A stretch of 64,000 nt of DNA, from positions 2,046,001 through 2,110,000 of the forward strand of contig OZ234493.1 in assembly GCA_965153455.1 (NCBI GenBank), written 5' to 3'. Origin of the DNA: Sphagnum compactum. Lineage: Eukaryota > Bryophyta > Sphagnopsida > Sphagnales. The position numbers and the translations under genes were made by a program. Under the pieces are notes generated by a model. The model did no database searches. It was not told where the DNA came from and was given only the letters and a program-made list of their open reading frames with translations. This document shows, in pieces, positions 52,526 through 64,000 of this stretch (its first letter is position 1; every line of letters starts with the position of its first letter).

Positions 52526-55500
52526 CTTGATCAGGGTGGAGTTGATGAACCGGAAAACCTGCAGTATGCAAAGCTGGCTGACTTGGGTATTGATTGTGTG
52601 GACCCAGCTAACCTGGATTGCTTCACAGCTCTCCGTTATCTTGATCTTTCTGACAACTATGTGTCCATGGTACTGTTTCAAGGGGGAGGGCAGTCCAATC
52701 TCTTTCAAATTCTACAAATCATGCGATTTGACAGTGTCACATTCCTTCTTCCAGTTTTTGTAGGCCATGACAGTTCTTGTAGAGTGGAAAATCAAACCAA
52801 ACCCAGGCAGTTCTTATTCAGGTGTGAGGAAACATGCAGATTGAATGCTTTTTTGGTTTGCAGTGGCATGGACCATGAGTAGTCTATCGTTGCTTTATGT
52901 TGATGACTGCTTGCTGCTGTGTTTGCAGGAGAGCTTGGCAACACTGCCATCTCTTCAGAAGCTGAGCTTGCAATGCAATCAACTACATGAGCTGGTCATT
53001 CCAGAAAACAGTTTTGCTCTGCTTGAGGTACCATTTCACTGCAACTTGCAAAGCACCATGTACTACTTACCCAACTCCTTAAGTGGTGGTGGTAGTGTAG
53101 CAGCAATGAAGCAAACACTGACCCCTCACCTGGATGATATACTGTAGAATCTTGATGTCTCCTACAACATCTTGAATCCAATGGCAGTAATTGCACTATC
53201 GTCACTCCCTCTACTACGAAAGCTCAATGTGGACCACAACAATTTGGAGATTTTTCCAGATGAGAGTTGTGAGATGGGTGCATTTCCATCTTTGCAGAAA
53301 CTGAGTGCAGCAGGGAACTCATTATCAGAGTTGTCATTGATACCTCTAAGCAAGGTTCTTGCTTACTATAATTCTCTCTCCTCGGTTTCTTTCTTTTTGT
53401 CAACATCAATATACTCTAAACCTATCCCCTCCCACAAACACCACCTTTGTGTTCTCCATGTCTTTTGTTCTCTCTATGCCTGACATTTGCCTTTATGTTT
53501 TCCCCCCACTTTCTGCTGTTTCAATTTCATTCTTGTTTATTCATTTTTCTTTTCTTTTCTCATCATTCTTGCTTCACAAGATGGGTAGTCAAATATAAAC
53601 AAGCTGGATACAGTAAGCTATGAAGAGCACTCACATGCAAAATGTAAGCTCCTCAAAAAGACTAAATGTGCATCCTTAAGTATAAAAAGCAAAAAAAAAC
53701 TGAATCTAGCCTCTTGCAAAGATTTGGGTTTGTAGTATGATTCTCACAACTTTACTTGCTGATAAAATAATTGGTGGATGTTGTGCAGCTGCCAAGACTG
53801 GAAAGACTGAATCTACAGCAAAACTTTATCAAAGGAATTCCTGAAGAGGTATGTTCCATATCCATGGCTCTGGGGACATGTTTCTATGAGGCACTGGCCT
53901 TGTCTATTGAATTGTGTACCATCACACATATCTTGACAATGAGTGGGACTCTGAAGTCTGAATGGCATCCACTCGTGATCCAGTGCTTGTGCAAACACCA
54001 CTTCTTTCGCGCATGAGCAATTATTCAATTGAATTAGAGGACCCATCAGTCATGCTCCAGTGTCATCTGACAATCCCAGAGTTTGCCAATTGTCTTATCA
54101 CAACATTGCAGCACTGTATCATATGCATGTTTGAAGTGGACTTGGCAGGTCATGTCGATTAGCAATTCATTTTGTCAAATGGAAGTTTTGCATCTTGCTT
54201 CCAATCCAGTTGCAGACTATCAAAGATTGACACCTTTGAAACGGATCAGCAAATTGTGCAAGGTAGTTGGGGCATGATTCATGCACAAATTGCAAGTTCA
54301 GCCTGTATTTTTCAAAATAACATCTGCAATCATCATCTTTGTACACAGTCTTGTCATCATGCTTGCTCCTAACTATATACGAGCGTGCTTTCTTAGGTTA
54401 TGTTATGGGACACTCCTATGGCTGGAAGGGTGGCATATGACAGCACAGGGAAATGCCTATCAATTTCCTCGCCTATCCTTCAGGCGGCAATGGAAGCACA
54501 ACAAGCACACCAACACTGGTTGCTAGAGAAACCAGTTATGAGAAAGCCAGATATTAAGCATGAGGAAATAATGAAATATGTTGTTCGGCCCCCAAAACCA
54601 TTTCAACATGTATGTTAAAATATCAACATAGACTTTCTTACAGTTTGTGCTTCTATGGGTTGTTCCAATTTGTAAAAACCTACACCCACACCCAGATTTC
54701 TATTGTATGTGGACGCATGCTTACAGAGTGGAAGAACCCATGGGGCATTTGAGAAAACAAAACACCTACATGTGCAGGCATTTCATTTTCCAAATCCCCT
54801 GCATCACTTTTTACCTTTTCTCCCATCATACCCAACAAGTGTCCCATGGGCACCCGCCGGGTATCATGGGAAAAGGGTTTTTATTTTTAAAATCTGTCAG
54901 ATTTTATGCTGTGTAATGCCAAAAGTAATTATTTACTTTTGAATCGATATTTGTGCAGGTGATCTTCACTGGTGAAAAGATGGCGGCAGCAATTGACAAA
55001 CTTGGCCAGAAAGTAGCTGAGAGCTGCCCAAATACTGTGCAGGGAGAAGATGAACACATCCTTGCTGGCTCCACCAGCACTATCATGCCAGTAAATCATC
55101 CATTCTTTGCATGTCTGTGGAGGACAATGTCCTTCCAATGCTCACCTTGTTTTGAGTCAAAGACTCTGCAACAGGGCTTCTTGACTACTGCTATCAAATA
55201 TTATCTCTGCATGCTAATGCACAATCTGTCATAACAGAAAGAAGAGGGCATGGATGCTCAAGTGGCTATCGGTGAATCTGGAAAAATGTCACCCCACTCA
55301 TCTGAGTCCACACAATGTCCCTCACCACTCATTTTGGAGGTACTTTCCAATCAATTGAAGATCTTGCTCTGCCTACTCTAGACTGTTCGGTTGTAAAAAC
55401 ATTCAAACAGTTTTGTCATAGTGATTGTGTCAACAATAACCAGCTTGACATGGTTGTTGTCAGTAAATTGTCCGCTTTTCCACTGCATTTAGCCATACCA

Positions 55501-56469
55501 ACATGTGGTCTTTGAGAGGCAGCAAGTCTTAACCATCTACCATTGTTTGACCTCTATTTCATATGCAATGTGTATTACACAAGAAAAGGAGAAGCATTAA
55601 ACTTCTACTCAATCTATGACTAAATTGTCTATGACCTGCAGGCTCCAAATGAATCAGTCCTTTCCACTAACCACCCTGCACACCACACAGGAGCTACAAA
55701 AGATGCAGGATTCAGAAAGTCCTATCCCTCATCACATGTCAGAAGCCAATGCTGCTGTGATATCACTGAAGCTAGCTCTCAAAATGATTCCATTTAGGGA
55801 GGTACGCTACTTCCATAATTACACACCATGTCTTGTAAGTATGGAATCTGAAATCAGTGTCAGGATCATTGCAATACTCATTCTGCGGCCACGTCAACAT
55901 ATTCAAGACTGAGTGATGGTGGTGAAGTTCTGATGTCAATGCAGCCTGATCTCAACCCACCAAGTTACCGCATGCCTACAAGACTGGGACTCATCCGCTT
56001 TCACCAGGAAAGAATGAGCTTGGAACCACCAATTAGTTCCTGGAAGAGGACCTTGAGCATGGCACATAAATTTGCAAACCGAATAGAGGTATGTGTCAGT
56101 ATTTAATGTTTCTTATCTTTGTTGAAGACTACCTGTTTTGTCTTGACTAACTGTGTCTGCCCTACCCAAAACTTTCTGGGTGGGGCTTCCCTGGTGTTTC
56201 TGCTCCGCCTTTTATCCCTCCATAGTGAAACAGCAATGGTGGTTTCTCTAGCAACAGCATTTCAAAAAAGAGTGTATTGAACAAAGCTAATTGATCAACA
56301 GAGTGAGGCCAGAGCTGATGTCCGGACCATTCTGGAGACAATGAAGGACAAGCTTGAGGAGATTGAGAATCATGTGGTTTGCGTCATATCTGAGCAGAAA
56401 TCCTCATTCAATGGAAACATTGTAACCTGCAGCCCCACATCATCATTGGAGGAGGCTGAGTTGGGGTAA
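52526..56469 (+). CDS. Leucine-rich repeat protein, XRRA1-like; N-terminal exon not found
   Basis: Exons: 52526-52669, 52929-53027, 53148-53354, 53789-53848, 54149-54262, 54397-54609, 54959-55090, 55238-55339, 55691-55801 (start uncertain), 55945-56088, 56302-56469; 1494 nt in frame, 497 residues, almost all phase 0. The first part carries LRRs: ALRYLDLSDNYVSM, SLQKLSLQCNQLHELV, NLDVSYNILN, LLRKLNVDHNNLEIFP, LERLNLQQNFIKGIPEE, VLHLASNPV. The opening QGGVDEPENL and the order of repeats resemble animal XRRA1 (X-ray radiation resistance associated 1), with a long non-LRR C-terminal part containing PSYRMPTRLGL and a final acidic coiled segment (RTILETMKDKLEEIENHV). The family call rests on memory of the pattern. 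For exon 9 an acceptor at 55642 would run into a stop, so 55691 is preferred. The start codon is upstream and unidentified. Confidence 0.6.
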
Positions 56470-57167
56470 AACTCACAAGAGCAAAATGTGTTCTGTCTCT
56501 GATGGACACAAAATATGCCTTCATGGTTGGTGACAGTCCTGAATCACAGAAAAATACACTGGGAACTTGATATATTTCCTTTCCTCACACCCTTGGCACA
56601 GTTTTGATGCACAAGCATCCAAATGGAACATGGGGTTTGGATTCTGGAAAGAACAGTTCTCAACAAAGCTCCAAGATGCTGATGCAAAACCTTGGGTTTG
56701 GAAAGAATGGTTCTCAACAAAGCACCAAAGTACTGATGCAAAATCTTGGGTTTGGAAAGAATGGTTCTCCACAAAGTGCCAAGGTACTGATGCAAACTTC
56801 CTTGGTAAAATCCATAAACAATGTTGACAATGCTAGACACAAAATGGTTCAATTTTGTGCAATGCCCAGTTTTGCAAAATGGAGATGATTCTGTGTCCCT
56901 GTATACCAACTCTAAAATCCTGTACCTGCACATAAGATATGGTCATGGCTTGTAGAACCCAACCAAACCAACAGTAGTCCCCCCACAGTTCAATACCACT
57001 GATAATGTATAGCACTACCACACAGCAAGATTGATGCTAAAATTCAACTGCACCAGGTTCCTTTACCATTGCTGAAAGGTATAATTACAGTTCATACACA
57101 ATTGCTGCTACAAAACTCTTTTCACTCAAGGTACAAATGAGTTTTTGCCTGTTTTTAAGTTGCCAAA
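56470..57167. other. Convergent 3' region with 54-bp minisatellite
   Basis: Lies between the stops of the LRR gene (+) and the 860-residue gene (-) and presumably holds both 3' UTRs. Three 54-bp repeats occupy 56640-56801. No separate gene is supported. Confidence 0.6.
56640..56801. repeat. 54-bp tandem repeat, three copies
   Basis: Units begin at about 56640, 56694 and 56748. The shared core is TTTGGAAAGAATGGTTCTC then AACAAAGCACCAAAGTACTG and ATGCAAAATCTTG. The first copy is most diverged. Because the unit is a multiple of three, it stays open in several frames on both strands and creates false ORFs. Confidence 0.9.
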
Positions 57168-60100
57168 CTAGAGTGTCCATGATGCTCGAAGCATGAATGC
57201 TGGTGTTTGTGATTGCTTGTTTAATAGATAAACAAGGCCTGGTTGGAGGCTGAAGCCATGCCCACATCTCAACTTCATAAATGCCTCAATTTGCAATTGT
57301 GAGCCCCATTCCTCCCCTGGCAACACAAAAGTCCACAAAACCCATTTTCAATCATCAAAGACTAAGGCATAGAAATGCCCATGTAGACAGTAGTGGTTGG
57401 GGGCACCTCTACAAAGAGTTATCCTTCAAGCACAGGACTGGTGACTACTTGTCATCAACACAAAAATCGGAACAAAGGTGAGAAGAGGCACATGAGAGGA
57501 AAGCAGCACACGCACCTATACCATCACCCCCATCACTGCAACCAGGAAAATCATTATCTTCAGTTCTTCCCACACTCAACAGGTCAATCTTCGAACTTCC
57601 ACAACATATTCCCCAATCCACATCCACCCCGGAAGACCTTGCAAGACTCACAGCCCACCGTTTGTTCTTCTTATCCACTTCCTGAAGCCAATCCCCTCGT
57701 TCTACCTGTACCACAAACAACCGCCACCACAAAGGTTGCCTCCTGATTGCTCACATAGGAAGAGAAGTGGCCAGACAATTTTCATCTTCTGAAATGAACC
57801 ATACAGCAAAGAGCAGTAGAAGTGAGCTAACCTGTACCCAGCCTCCAAGACTCAGGTTGGCACCCACATCTATTTCTCCAGCAACGGCAACTGATTGCAT
57901 AGCAGTACCCTGATTTTCAGGAAAGGCCAAACTCCCTCTATCAGCATCTGCAAGAGGTGTTCCCCAAGAAGCATTGGCAGACAAATCTAGGGGGTTGTCC
58001 AGTGAGTTGCGCAAAGAGCGAGGACTACCCAAGTTAGCACTGCTGGTGCTTGTACGACGTGAGCGCATGCTTTTGGCAAGGACCAGTGCTCCCATTTCGC
58101 TCCAGTGCAAGCCACTGGAGGAAGGGAGGGGTGGGCTAGGCCAGAATCGGTTGACTGCAGAGAGAGAAAAGACTGAATTCTCCCATGGTTGAAACAAGAT
58201 TTGTGCCAGTGTGCTCAGGCAAAGTGGCCCATTACTGGAACTGTCAGGGGAGAGGGATGACCCTGAGCCCCAATCTGACAGGTACTGTGAGACTGATAGT
58301 GCTGAACTGTTTCCCTTCAAAGTAGCTCCCAACGCTGAACCATAGCAATGATTGTACAATGCTGGCCCTGCTCTTGCAAATTCAGTAAGAGCCTGACCCT
58401 GTACAGAGAGGCATCATTGTCAGCCTCAACACTCTTCTTTAAAAAGTAGCACATGAACAACAACCCAGTTTTTTAGTGTGGCATGCAAAAATTTCCTGCA
58501 AGAAGGGCTGAGGAGCTAATATTTCTGCCAGTCTTGGAATAACAAAAGCACCAACCTGCAAAGGATTAACAATCTCAGTCATGTCACTGCCATGAGCTCC
58601 CAGAGGTGCAACCATGACTGTCAAATCATCTGTAACATGGGCGGAGTAGATGATTTTGGTGATAGATATGGGACCCCCCAAAATGCTCCTATCACTACCT
58701 GAATGTCCAGCTGTACACTGTGTAAGCAGAAGATCTTTCTCTCTGAAAGGTGTCTCAAATGTGAACCTAATGTCCAAACCTGTGTGCAACCCAGCTTGCA
58801 CTATTGCTGCTCGTGAACAACGGCTACTATTGTCCTCCATCAGTACAAAAGCTGTGCCTGCATTGACCTCCCCCTTTAGATGTGTCTTGGCAGGTCCAGT
58901 TGAATCTTCACCAGAGGCTGCCTTTGACTGTCGTAGCCCAGTATGATGCTCAAGCTTGTCTAGACGCTCCCGAACCTTCAGTAAATCCGCAAAAGCCTCT
59001 CGCTGCAACCGCTTCAATGCACCTGTCTGCAAGAGTACAAAAATTGGTAAGACATATCCCCAAAAACAAAAAAAAAGTGTGTACCCATACCTTGATACAT
59101 ATAAATGTCTAATTCTCGTGCTTTCAACAAGTAATTTGGAAACTACAGGATTTGAGAACATTGATGAATCACATGAAGAATTACTAGTGGGATGGTATAC
59201 CTCTGAACTCTTGGCAAGAGCCTCATCCCCAGTTTTGTCCCCAAGAAGCTTCACTGCCAGTGCTGCTGCATCTGCAGCAGCTGCTTCTTTCTCTCTCTCT
59301 TTTCCACTGAACACACTCGAATTTTTAGGCAAACCTAGTATACAGCCAAATGCAAGTATCCTTTGAATCAAACAAGCCATCAATCTCGTTCAAACACATC
59401 TGGTGCTTAAGTCAATAACAATAGGCTTATGATCAGGGCTAGCATTCAGGCTTCATCAACCTGATTCCACTCAGTTCAGTTGAGTGTTTGCTTCTTTCAG
59501 GTTCAGTTCAGTGTCACTTCTTTCTCAATCACAGTGTTGCAGTACCAAAGCCCAAGAAGAAATGGAATCACAAAGGTAGCTCTTTGCATAGAAGATTGCA
59601 AAGATGAATTTACCAAATGCAGATTGAATTTTGTCTGTGTTGCTGGTTTCATTTGGAGCAAGGAAGTTCAAACAATCTTCTGTTTTTTCGTTGCCAGAAA
59701 TGCCACCAGCTGAGGTGGCTACTACTGGGTGTGCCTTTGAATCATCTCCAGATGCTTTGGAAGGTGCCTTCACTCCTGAGAAAGGTCCTTTCAAATGCTT
59801 GGCAAAGTGCTCCAGCTCCTCTCCCACACCATTCCTCTTCATCCACCCCTTGCGAAGCTCTCTGAAGGGCGCATCTCCATCAGCTGCTACATCCCCAGCA
59901 GCTGTACTCAACGATGCCAGCATTCGATTTCTCCTGCTTTTATAAGATGTCTCTGGAGTTAGGGTTTCATCCTCCTCCCCATCTATGAAGATGGAATTTG
60001 CTTTCAAGCTACTACCATCAAACCTCCCATCCCCATTTCCTCCACCTCCTCCACCACCACCTCCTCCTCCATTTCCATTTCCACCAGTTCCACCATCTCC

Positions 60101-60685
60101 AATTCCTTTACCAGTTGCAAGTCGACAGGATTTCAGATTCAGACGAGTATTCAAAAAACGTATCCCTCTTGCAGTCAGCGCAGCAGCTACACATCCCAGA
60201 ATGCCAACCTTGGCATTCTGCGGCACAGTAGGTCTCCCAGGAGCTGCTTCCTCAGAACATTTAGCTTGAGGTTGTTTCAAACCTGCTTCTGCAAGGTTTG
60301 TCACAGCTCTGGAGAATACTGTTTCTTCTTTTACAGAGGTGGTACTACCAGCATTCCCGATATCCGAAACAAATGACGAAAGCCCAACAACAGTGTTCGA
60401 GAAAAGCATATGATGATGCTGGCGTTGTTTTTTCCTTGGCCATGTCACAAAGCCTTCTTGAACGTCCTCATTGCCTGCAGTTACTAACAAAACTCCCCTG
60501 CATTTCTTTTTCTTTTTCTTCTTCTTCTTCATCGTCGTCGTCATACTCATCGTTCTCATCTCCTGAGAAAACCTCGAAAGGATGTCGACATTCGCGAGCT
60601 TTGAACTTGTGTACACTGGCGGAGAGTTATGCCCTCCTGTATGGGAAAGCAAAGCAGGCCATGGCAACAACAGATCTGAACCCAT
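57168..60685 (-). CDS. Conserved plant protein of unknown function, 860 residues
   Basis: Exons in coding order: 60685-59614, 59334-59201, 59026-58556, 58398-57832, 57705-57516, 57316-57168; 2583 nt in one frame, GT-AG introns. The N-terminal third is low complexity (nine lysines, a poly-Gly stretch) with a short hydrophobic segment VGILGCVAAALTA near residue 180. A coiled segment TGALKRLQREAFADLLKVRE leads into a conserved core (GEVNAGTAFVLMEDNSSRCS, LTVMVAPLGAHGSDM, YNHCYGSALGATLKGNSSA). The end, LGGWVQ ... RWAVSLARSSGVDVDWGI ... GHGFSLQPGLVYLLNK ... PAFMLRASWTL, matches a plant-wide family I recall only as uncharacterised; its alternating strands could be a beta-barrel-like membrane domain (inference). 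The long N-terminus may be lineage-specific, and internal Met codons leave the start open. Confidence 0.8.
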
Positions 60686-61130
60686 TTGCCAAGGAGCTTA
60701 ACTGCAGTGAATGCAGCTGGATTTACGTCAAACCCACGTGACTGAAGAATGAATTCACTCACCATCATCATCATCTCTCCCCAGCTGCTTCATTCCTGAA
60801 ACCCTAACCTCTCTCCCGAGCTTCTTCATCCCTGAAACCCTAACCTCACTCCCGAGCTTCTTCATTCCTGAAACCAATTAGGGTTTCAGAAAGCAACACT
60901 GGGATTCCAGACATTTGTGCTGCCGGAATTGGGTTGGACGCAAGCTCGCCCATAACCATCATCAGCTGCCTTCTTTCTAGATTTCTTTCAAGACCCAGAT
61001 CTGGACTCATCCGTCGTCCAATTCTTTCAACTGCTGCTGCTGCTGCTGCGACTGTCCAAAGGATCTCCGCGTTGAGGAAGAAGACGACGAAGAAGAAGAT
61101 GCCTCATTAGCGGGAACTACGCATTCTCTG
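60686..61130 (-). promoter_or_regulatory. Leader/promoter of the 860-residue gene with tandem telo-boxes
   Basis: A 36-37-bp unit (CCTGAAACCCTAACCTC, then CTCCCGAGCTTCTTCAT) is repeated twice plus a partial third copy at about 60789-60875, placing AAACCCTAA at 60799-60807 and 60835-60843. An opposite-strand TTAGGGTTT is at 60878-60886. Telo-boxes in this position are typical of plant promoters active in dividing cells. A CTGCTGCTG run lies near 61030. Confidence 0.55.
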
Positions 61131-63700
61131 TGGATCACAGTCGTCCGCGCCTGACGGACGGGCGCACAAACGGTCATGATCCAAAAATTTTGAATTTAGG
61201 GTTTCGTGGGAGAGGGGTGGGGAGGGTGGGGTTTTACGTCCAGGAGACTTCCCTGCGTAAAGAAACCATGGTTTGGGACTTACACTCCGTGTAAATGTAA
61301 ATCCCACAATGAAATTTATTTGCCCTCCATGCAAGTGTAAAAATAAATATATTTATATAATTTTTATGTGATCCAATATAAAAATGTAAATGTAAAAAAT
61401 ATTTGTATTTATATGATTTTACATGACTATATAAAACAATGTAAAAAAATGTGATTTTTACTTGAGGAGGGGAGATCTCATAATTTTTTGATGATAAGCC
61501 AGCTAAATAGCCCATTGCAAAAAAATTTTAAAAAAAGAACCCCATCACAATACCCACAATTTATGTCCCTTCCCTTCTAAGATGAATATTCATGAATATG
61601 GTGCTTTCCAAATACACTCGGGAAATTTCAAGTGCTTTTATGGACAAAAATATAATGTCCACACTACAAGCATAAGAGCTTTCATATTTCTATGCCAATT
61701 CCTAGGAGCTTTGTAAGGGAGCTTCATATTTCTATGCCCAACTATAGAACTTTTTTTATGTTTCTATACCAAATTGTGGAACATTCATGACTACATGCCA
61801 AATCATGGAGCCTTTGTGTTTCCGCTTGATTATTGATCATTGTGTGGGGTAAGGTCTTTGGAATAGGGCATCCTCAAATTTTAGACATGCCTTCAATCCC
61901 ACCTTGAGCAACATGCCATGCCCTGAACTTAATTTGGGCACACCTCATTCTTAGGGTCATGGTGTAGATAATTGTAGGGAATTTAATGTTGATGTTTGAA
62001 TAAATGAATGATTTTAGAAAGTTTTTGATGCAATTTTAATATATGCCCAAAAAAAGTTTTGATTACATATGAGATGAGAAGATTTGTATATATATACGAT
62101 GGATGTTAGGCCTTTGGATAGATAGATGATTGATTTTGGGAAAGTCTTAACACAATGTTAGTATACTTGAGTTGGGTTCGACAAAGAGTGGTGAAGAGTG
62201 ATGAAACTTCTTTGAAATACTATTGTAATTAGTGGCAAAAAGAGAATTGCAAATTAAATATGTGGAGAACATTAGGATTATGATTCAATAAGCGGGTGCC
62301 ACAATTTGTAAAATCCCATTGGTGAAATCAATTTGGTAGTTTATTACAATTTGATATTTATGAAATTGTTTTTAACATACATGATTACATGATTCCATAG
62401 TTGAATTAGACTCATCAATTTCATCATGGAATATTACACAGCGTTAGGCTTGTTGAATGATATCAAAGGTGAAAAATTTGTCAATTTTCAATTTTTATAA
62501 CAAAAATGCAACTCAAAGCACACCCCTTAGTTCCCATTAAAAAAAAGTGTGGGAGTTTTGGGAGGGGACTAGGACAAACTTAAATAAGTGAATTCAAAGA
62601 AATGTTAATTTGCAAACCCAAAAAAGAAGGTGGTTAATGTAAATTGTAAACGAATTGGTGCATGAATTAAATCACAAAATACACGCTTACATGATTTCAC
62701 TATAATCCCAATTTAAAAGAGTTATCAGTCTCCTCCTTATTATATATTGTAAGTACTACATGCATTAAATTGACAAAAGAAAATTTAGGATAAGATTGGG
62801 TTATTGGATCATCCAAGAGAGGAAAATAACAAGAATTACAATGACATGGCGATACTTGAATTTTTTAGGACGAACTCCATTCCATTGAAGAAGTTCTTTG
62901 AATTGAAGAGACTCAATTCCAACACATGCTAGCATAGTTATCTCAACTTTGGAACAATTAAAGGAAAAAGATGTGTCTAGTGTTTAATTTTGAATAATCA
63001 ATTCTTAGAAAAATTTCACTCATTGCTGAAATCATTAGAGTACCTATTCTTTCTTTCTTTCATGTGATTTGTTGTTAAAAAAAAAACCAACAATACAAAT
63101 TTATGAGCATATGGTTAAAGGTTTAGTTTGTAAAGGATATAGAATGGAGTGGATAACTTACAGGCATGTACATATTTGTGGAGTTCCTACATATTTGAAA
63201 TCCTTGAATTTCAAAGATTCACAATGAAAATTGTGAGTCCATCCAATCAGTGCAATCACTAGGGTAGTAATCAATGATCCCTAGGGGTGATCAATATGTG
63301 ACCCTGCACATTAAAATTGGAGAAGAGAAGTCAAAAAAACATGCAGGTTTGGCTCAGCAAAATGGTCTTGGCCCAGTGTTTTTACACAGTTTGCCAAGGC
63401 TGATAAAAGAAAGGCACTCCAAAGGCTAATTCACCCAGGAAACAAGAGTGCAATAAATATGATTTGACTGTTGCTCGCTATTTCTGATTGGCCGATCATA
63501 ATGATTTGACGAGGTGGGTGGTTTGCTATTAGTAGTCCCCCCCCCCCCCCTCCCCCCCTCCCCCCAACTAAGTTGGAGTGGAGTCCCAGTTTTCGGTTTG
63601 ATGCGTGGGGTTGAAAAAAGTGAATAACTAAACTTGGATGTGAGAAGAGATCATAATTTTCCAAATTTACAAACAAATTTGGTATTCATTTCGCTTCTTG
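61131..63700. other. AT-rich spacer near the right end
   Basis: No supported gene. AT-rich with ATATAT and poly-A/T tracts. A stretch at 63485-63510 (GATTGGCCGATCATAATGAT) resembles GATTGGTCGGCCATAATGAT at about 31962-31981, another dispersed similarity. A C-rich tract lies at 63538-63566. Confidence 0.5.
63538..63566. repeat. Poly-C tract interrupted by T
   Basis: About 29 bases of C with two T interruptions, roughly 180 bp upstream of the possible acidic exon. Confidence 0.85.
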
Positions 63701-63736
63701 AGTGTGCATTTGCGTGCTTAGTAGTGTCTCGCTCGC

Positions 63737-63938
63737 AGCGAAAATGGTGGAGCTCCAGAGGAAGAAGACGAAGAAGAAGAAGAAGAAGCAGCCGCGGCGG
63801 GATACAAAGCCAAGAGCACTTCCTCATGCGTGAAGCTCTCTGAAGGAAGGAGAACTTGAGGAATCAGCAAACCTTTCTGCTGGTGCTGATGATGATGATG
63901 AACGTGAGCAAAACGTTAGGTACCCTTTTGTCCAATTT
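63737..63938 (+). CDS. Possible acidic exon of a gene running off the window
   Basis: One frame reads ENGGAPEEEDEEEEEEAAAA then GYKAKSTSSCVKLSLKEGEL and GADDDDEREQNVR, bounded by CTCGCAG at 63731-63737 (3' splice site) and GTACCC at 63939 (donor). No in-frame ATG precedes it after the last stop, so it would be an internal exon. An alternative is a 29-codon frame from ATG 63744 rich in lysine. The acidic Glu run suggests a nuclear or chaperone-like protein, but nothing identifies it. Confidence 0.3.
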
Positions 63939-64000
63939 TGGTGGGAAGAAGTGCAAATGTGAGAGCTTTGAAGGCTGAACGGGTCCGAGAGCTCACGCGT

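Noticed and set aside
55642-55797. Earlier acceptor for LRR exon 9 giving the APNESVLS frame
   Set aside because: In phase with the previous exon it reaches a TAG at 55795-55797 while clear coding exons follow; the 55691 acceptor keeps the frame.
59625-60269. Plus-strand frames rich in Pro across 59.6-60.3 kb
   Set aside because: Complement of the poly-Gly coding region of the 860-residue minus-strand gene.

Overview
This window looks like a nuclear contig from a land plant. The evidence is split plant-type genes with short GT-AG introns, AT-rich intergenic DNA with many microsatellites, telo-box motifs near promoters, and plant-type versions of UDP-xylose synthase, RABH1/RAB6, PRA1 and the mitochondrial F1 gamma subunit. 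An XRRA1-like LRR gene and several unfamiliar genes hint at a seed-free lineage (bryophyte, lycophyte or fern). That is inference; I cannot name a species.

Layout, left to right. (1) 1-2724 (+): a glycerophosphodiester phosphodiesterase lacking its 5' end. (2) 5171-9568 (+): glycyl-tRNA synthetase, 8 exons. (3) 13398-16237 (+): Golgi-type UDP-glucuronate decarboxylase, 7 exons, whose first intron has AT-AC ends of the U12 class. (4) 16.2-21.6 kb: AT-rich spacer with a tRNA-derived SINE-like head and a GTAG array. (5) 21980-22540 (+): a small unrecognised membrane protein. (6) 28063-24868 (-): an unrecognised protein with KVCSKKP repeats and a 12-nt microexon. (7) 28.1-36.9 kb: long spacer with GC-rich duplications and dispersed repeats. 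(8) 40371-36933 (-): PRA1-family protein. (9) 45739-42512 (-): RABH1/RAB6 GTPase. (10) 49747-48544 (-): mitochondrial ATP synthase gamma. (11) 50606-51643 (+): a disordered single-exon protein. (12) 52526-56469 (+): LRR protein resembling XRRA1, N-terminus not found. (13) 60685-57168 (-): an 860-residue protein of a plant family I half-recognise but cannot name. (14) 63.7 kb to the end (+): perhaps the acidic first or second exon of another gene.

Exon boundaries were worked out by hand from splice signals, reading frame and family conservation. For genes 1, 2, 3, 5, 8, 9, 10 and 13 the exon lengths sum to an intact frame, which is a strong internal check. The genes do not form an operon or an obvious pathway cluster. 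RABH1, PRA1 and UXS all act in the Golgi/endomembrane system, but their proximity is probably chance. I did not find an evident new multi-gene system. The most unusual items are the AT-AC intron, a partial exon duplication inside GDPD, the KVCSKKP-repeat gene with its microexon and frame-breaking cassette exons, and several lineage-specific candidate proteins.
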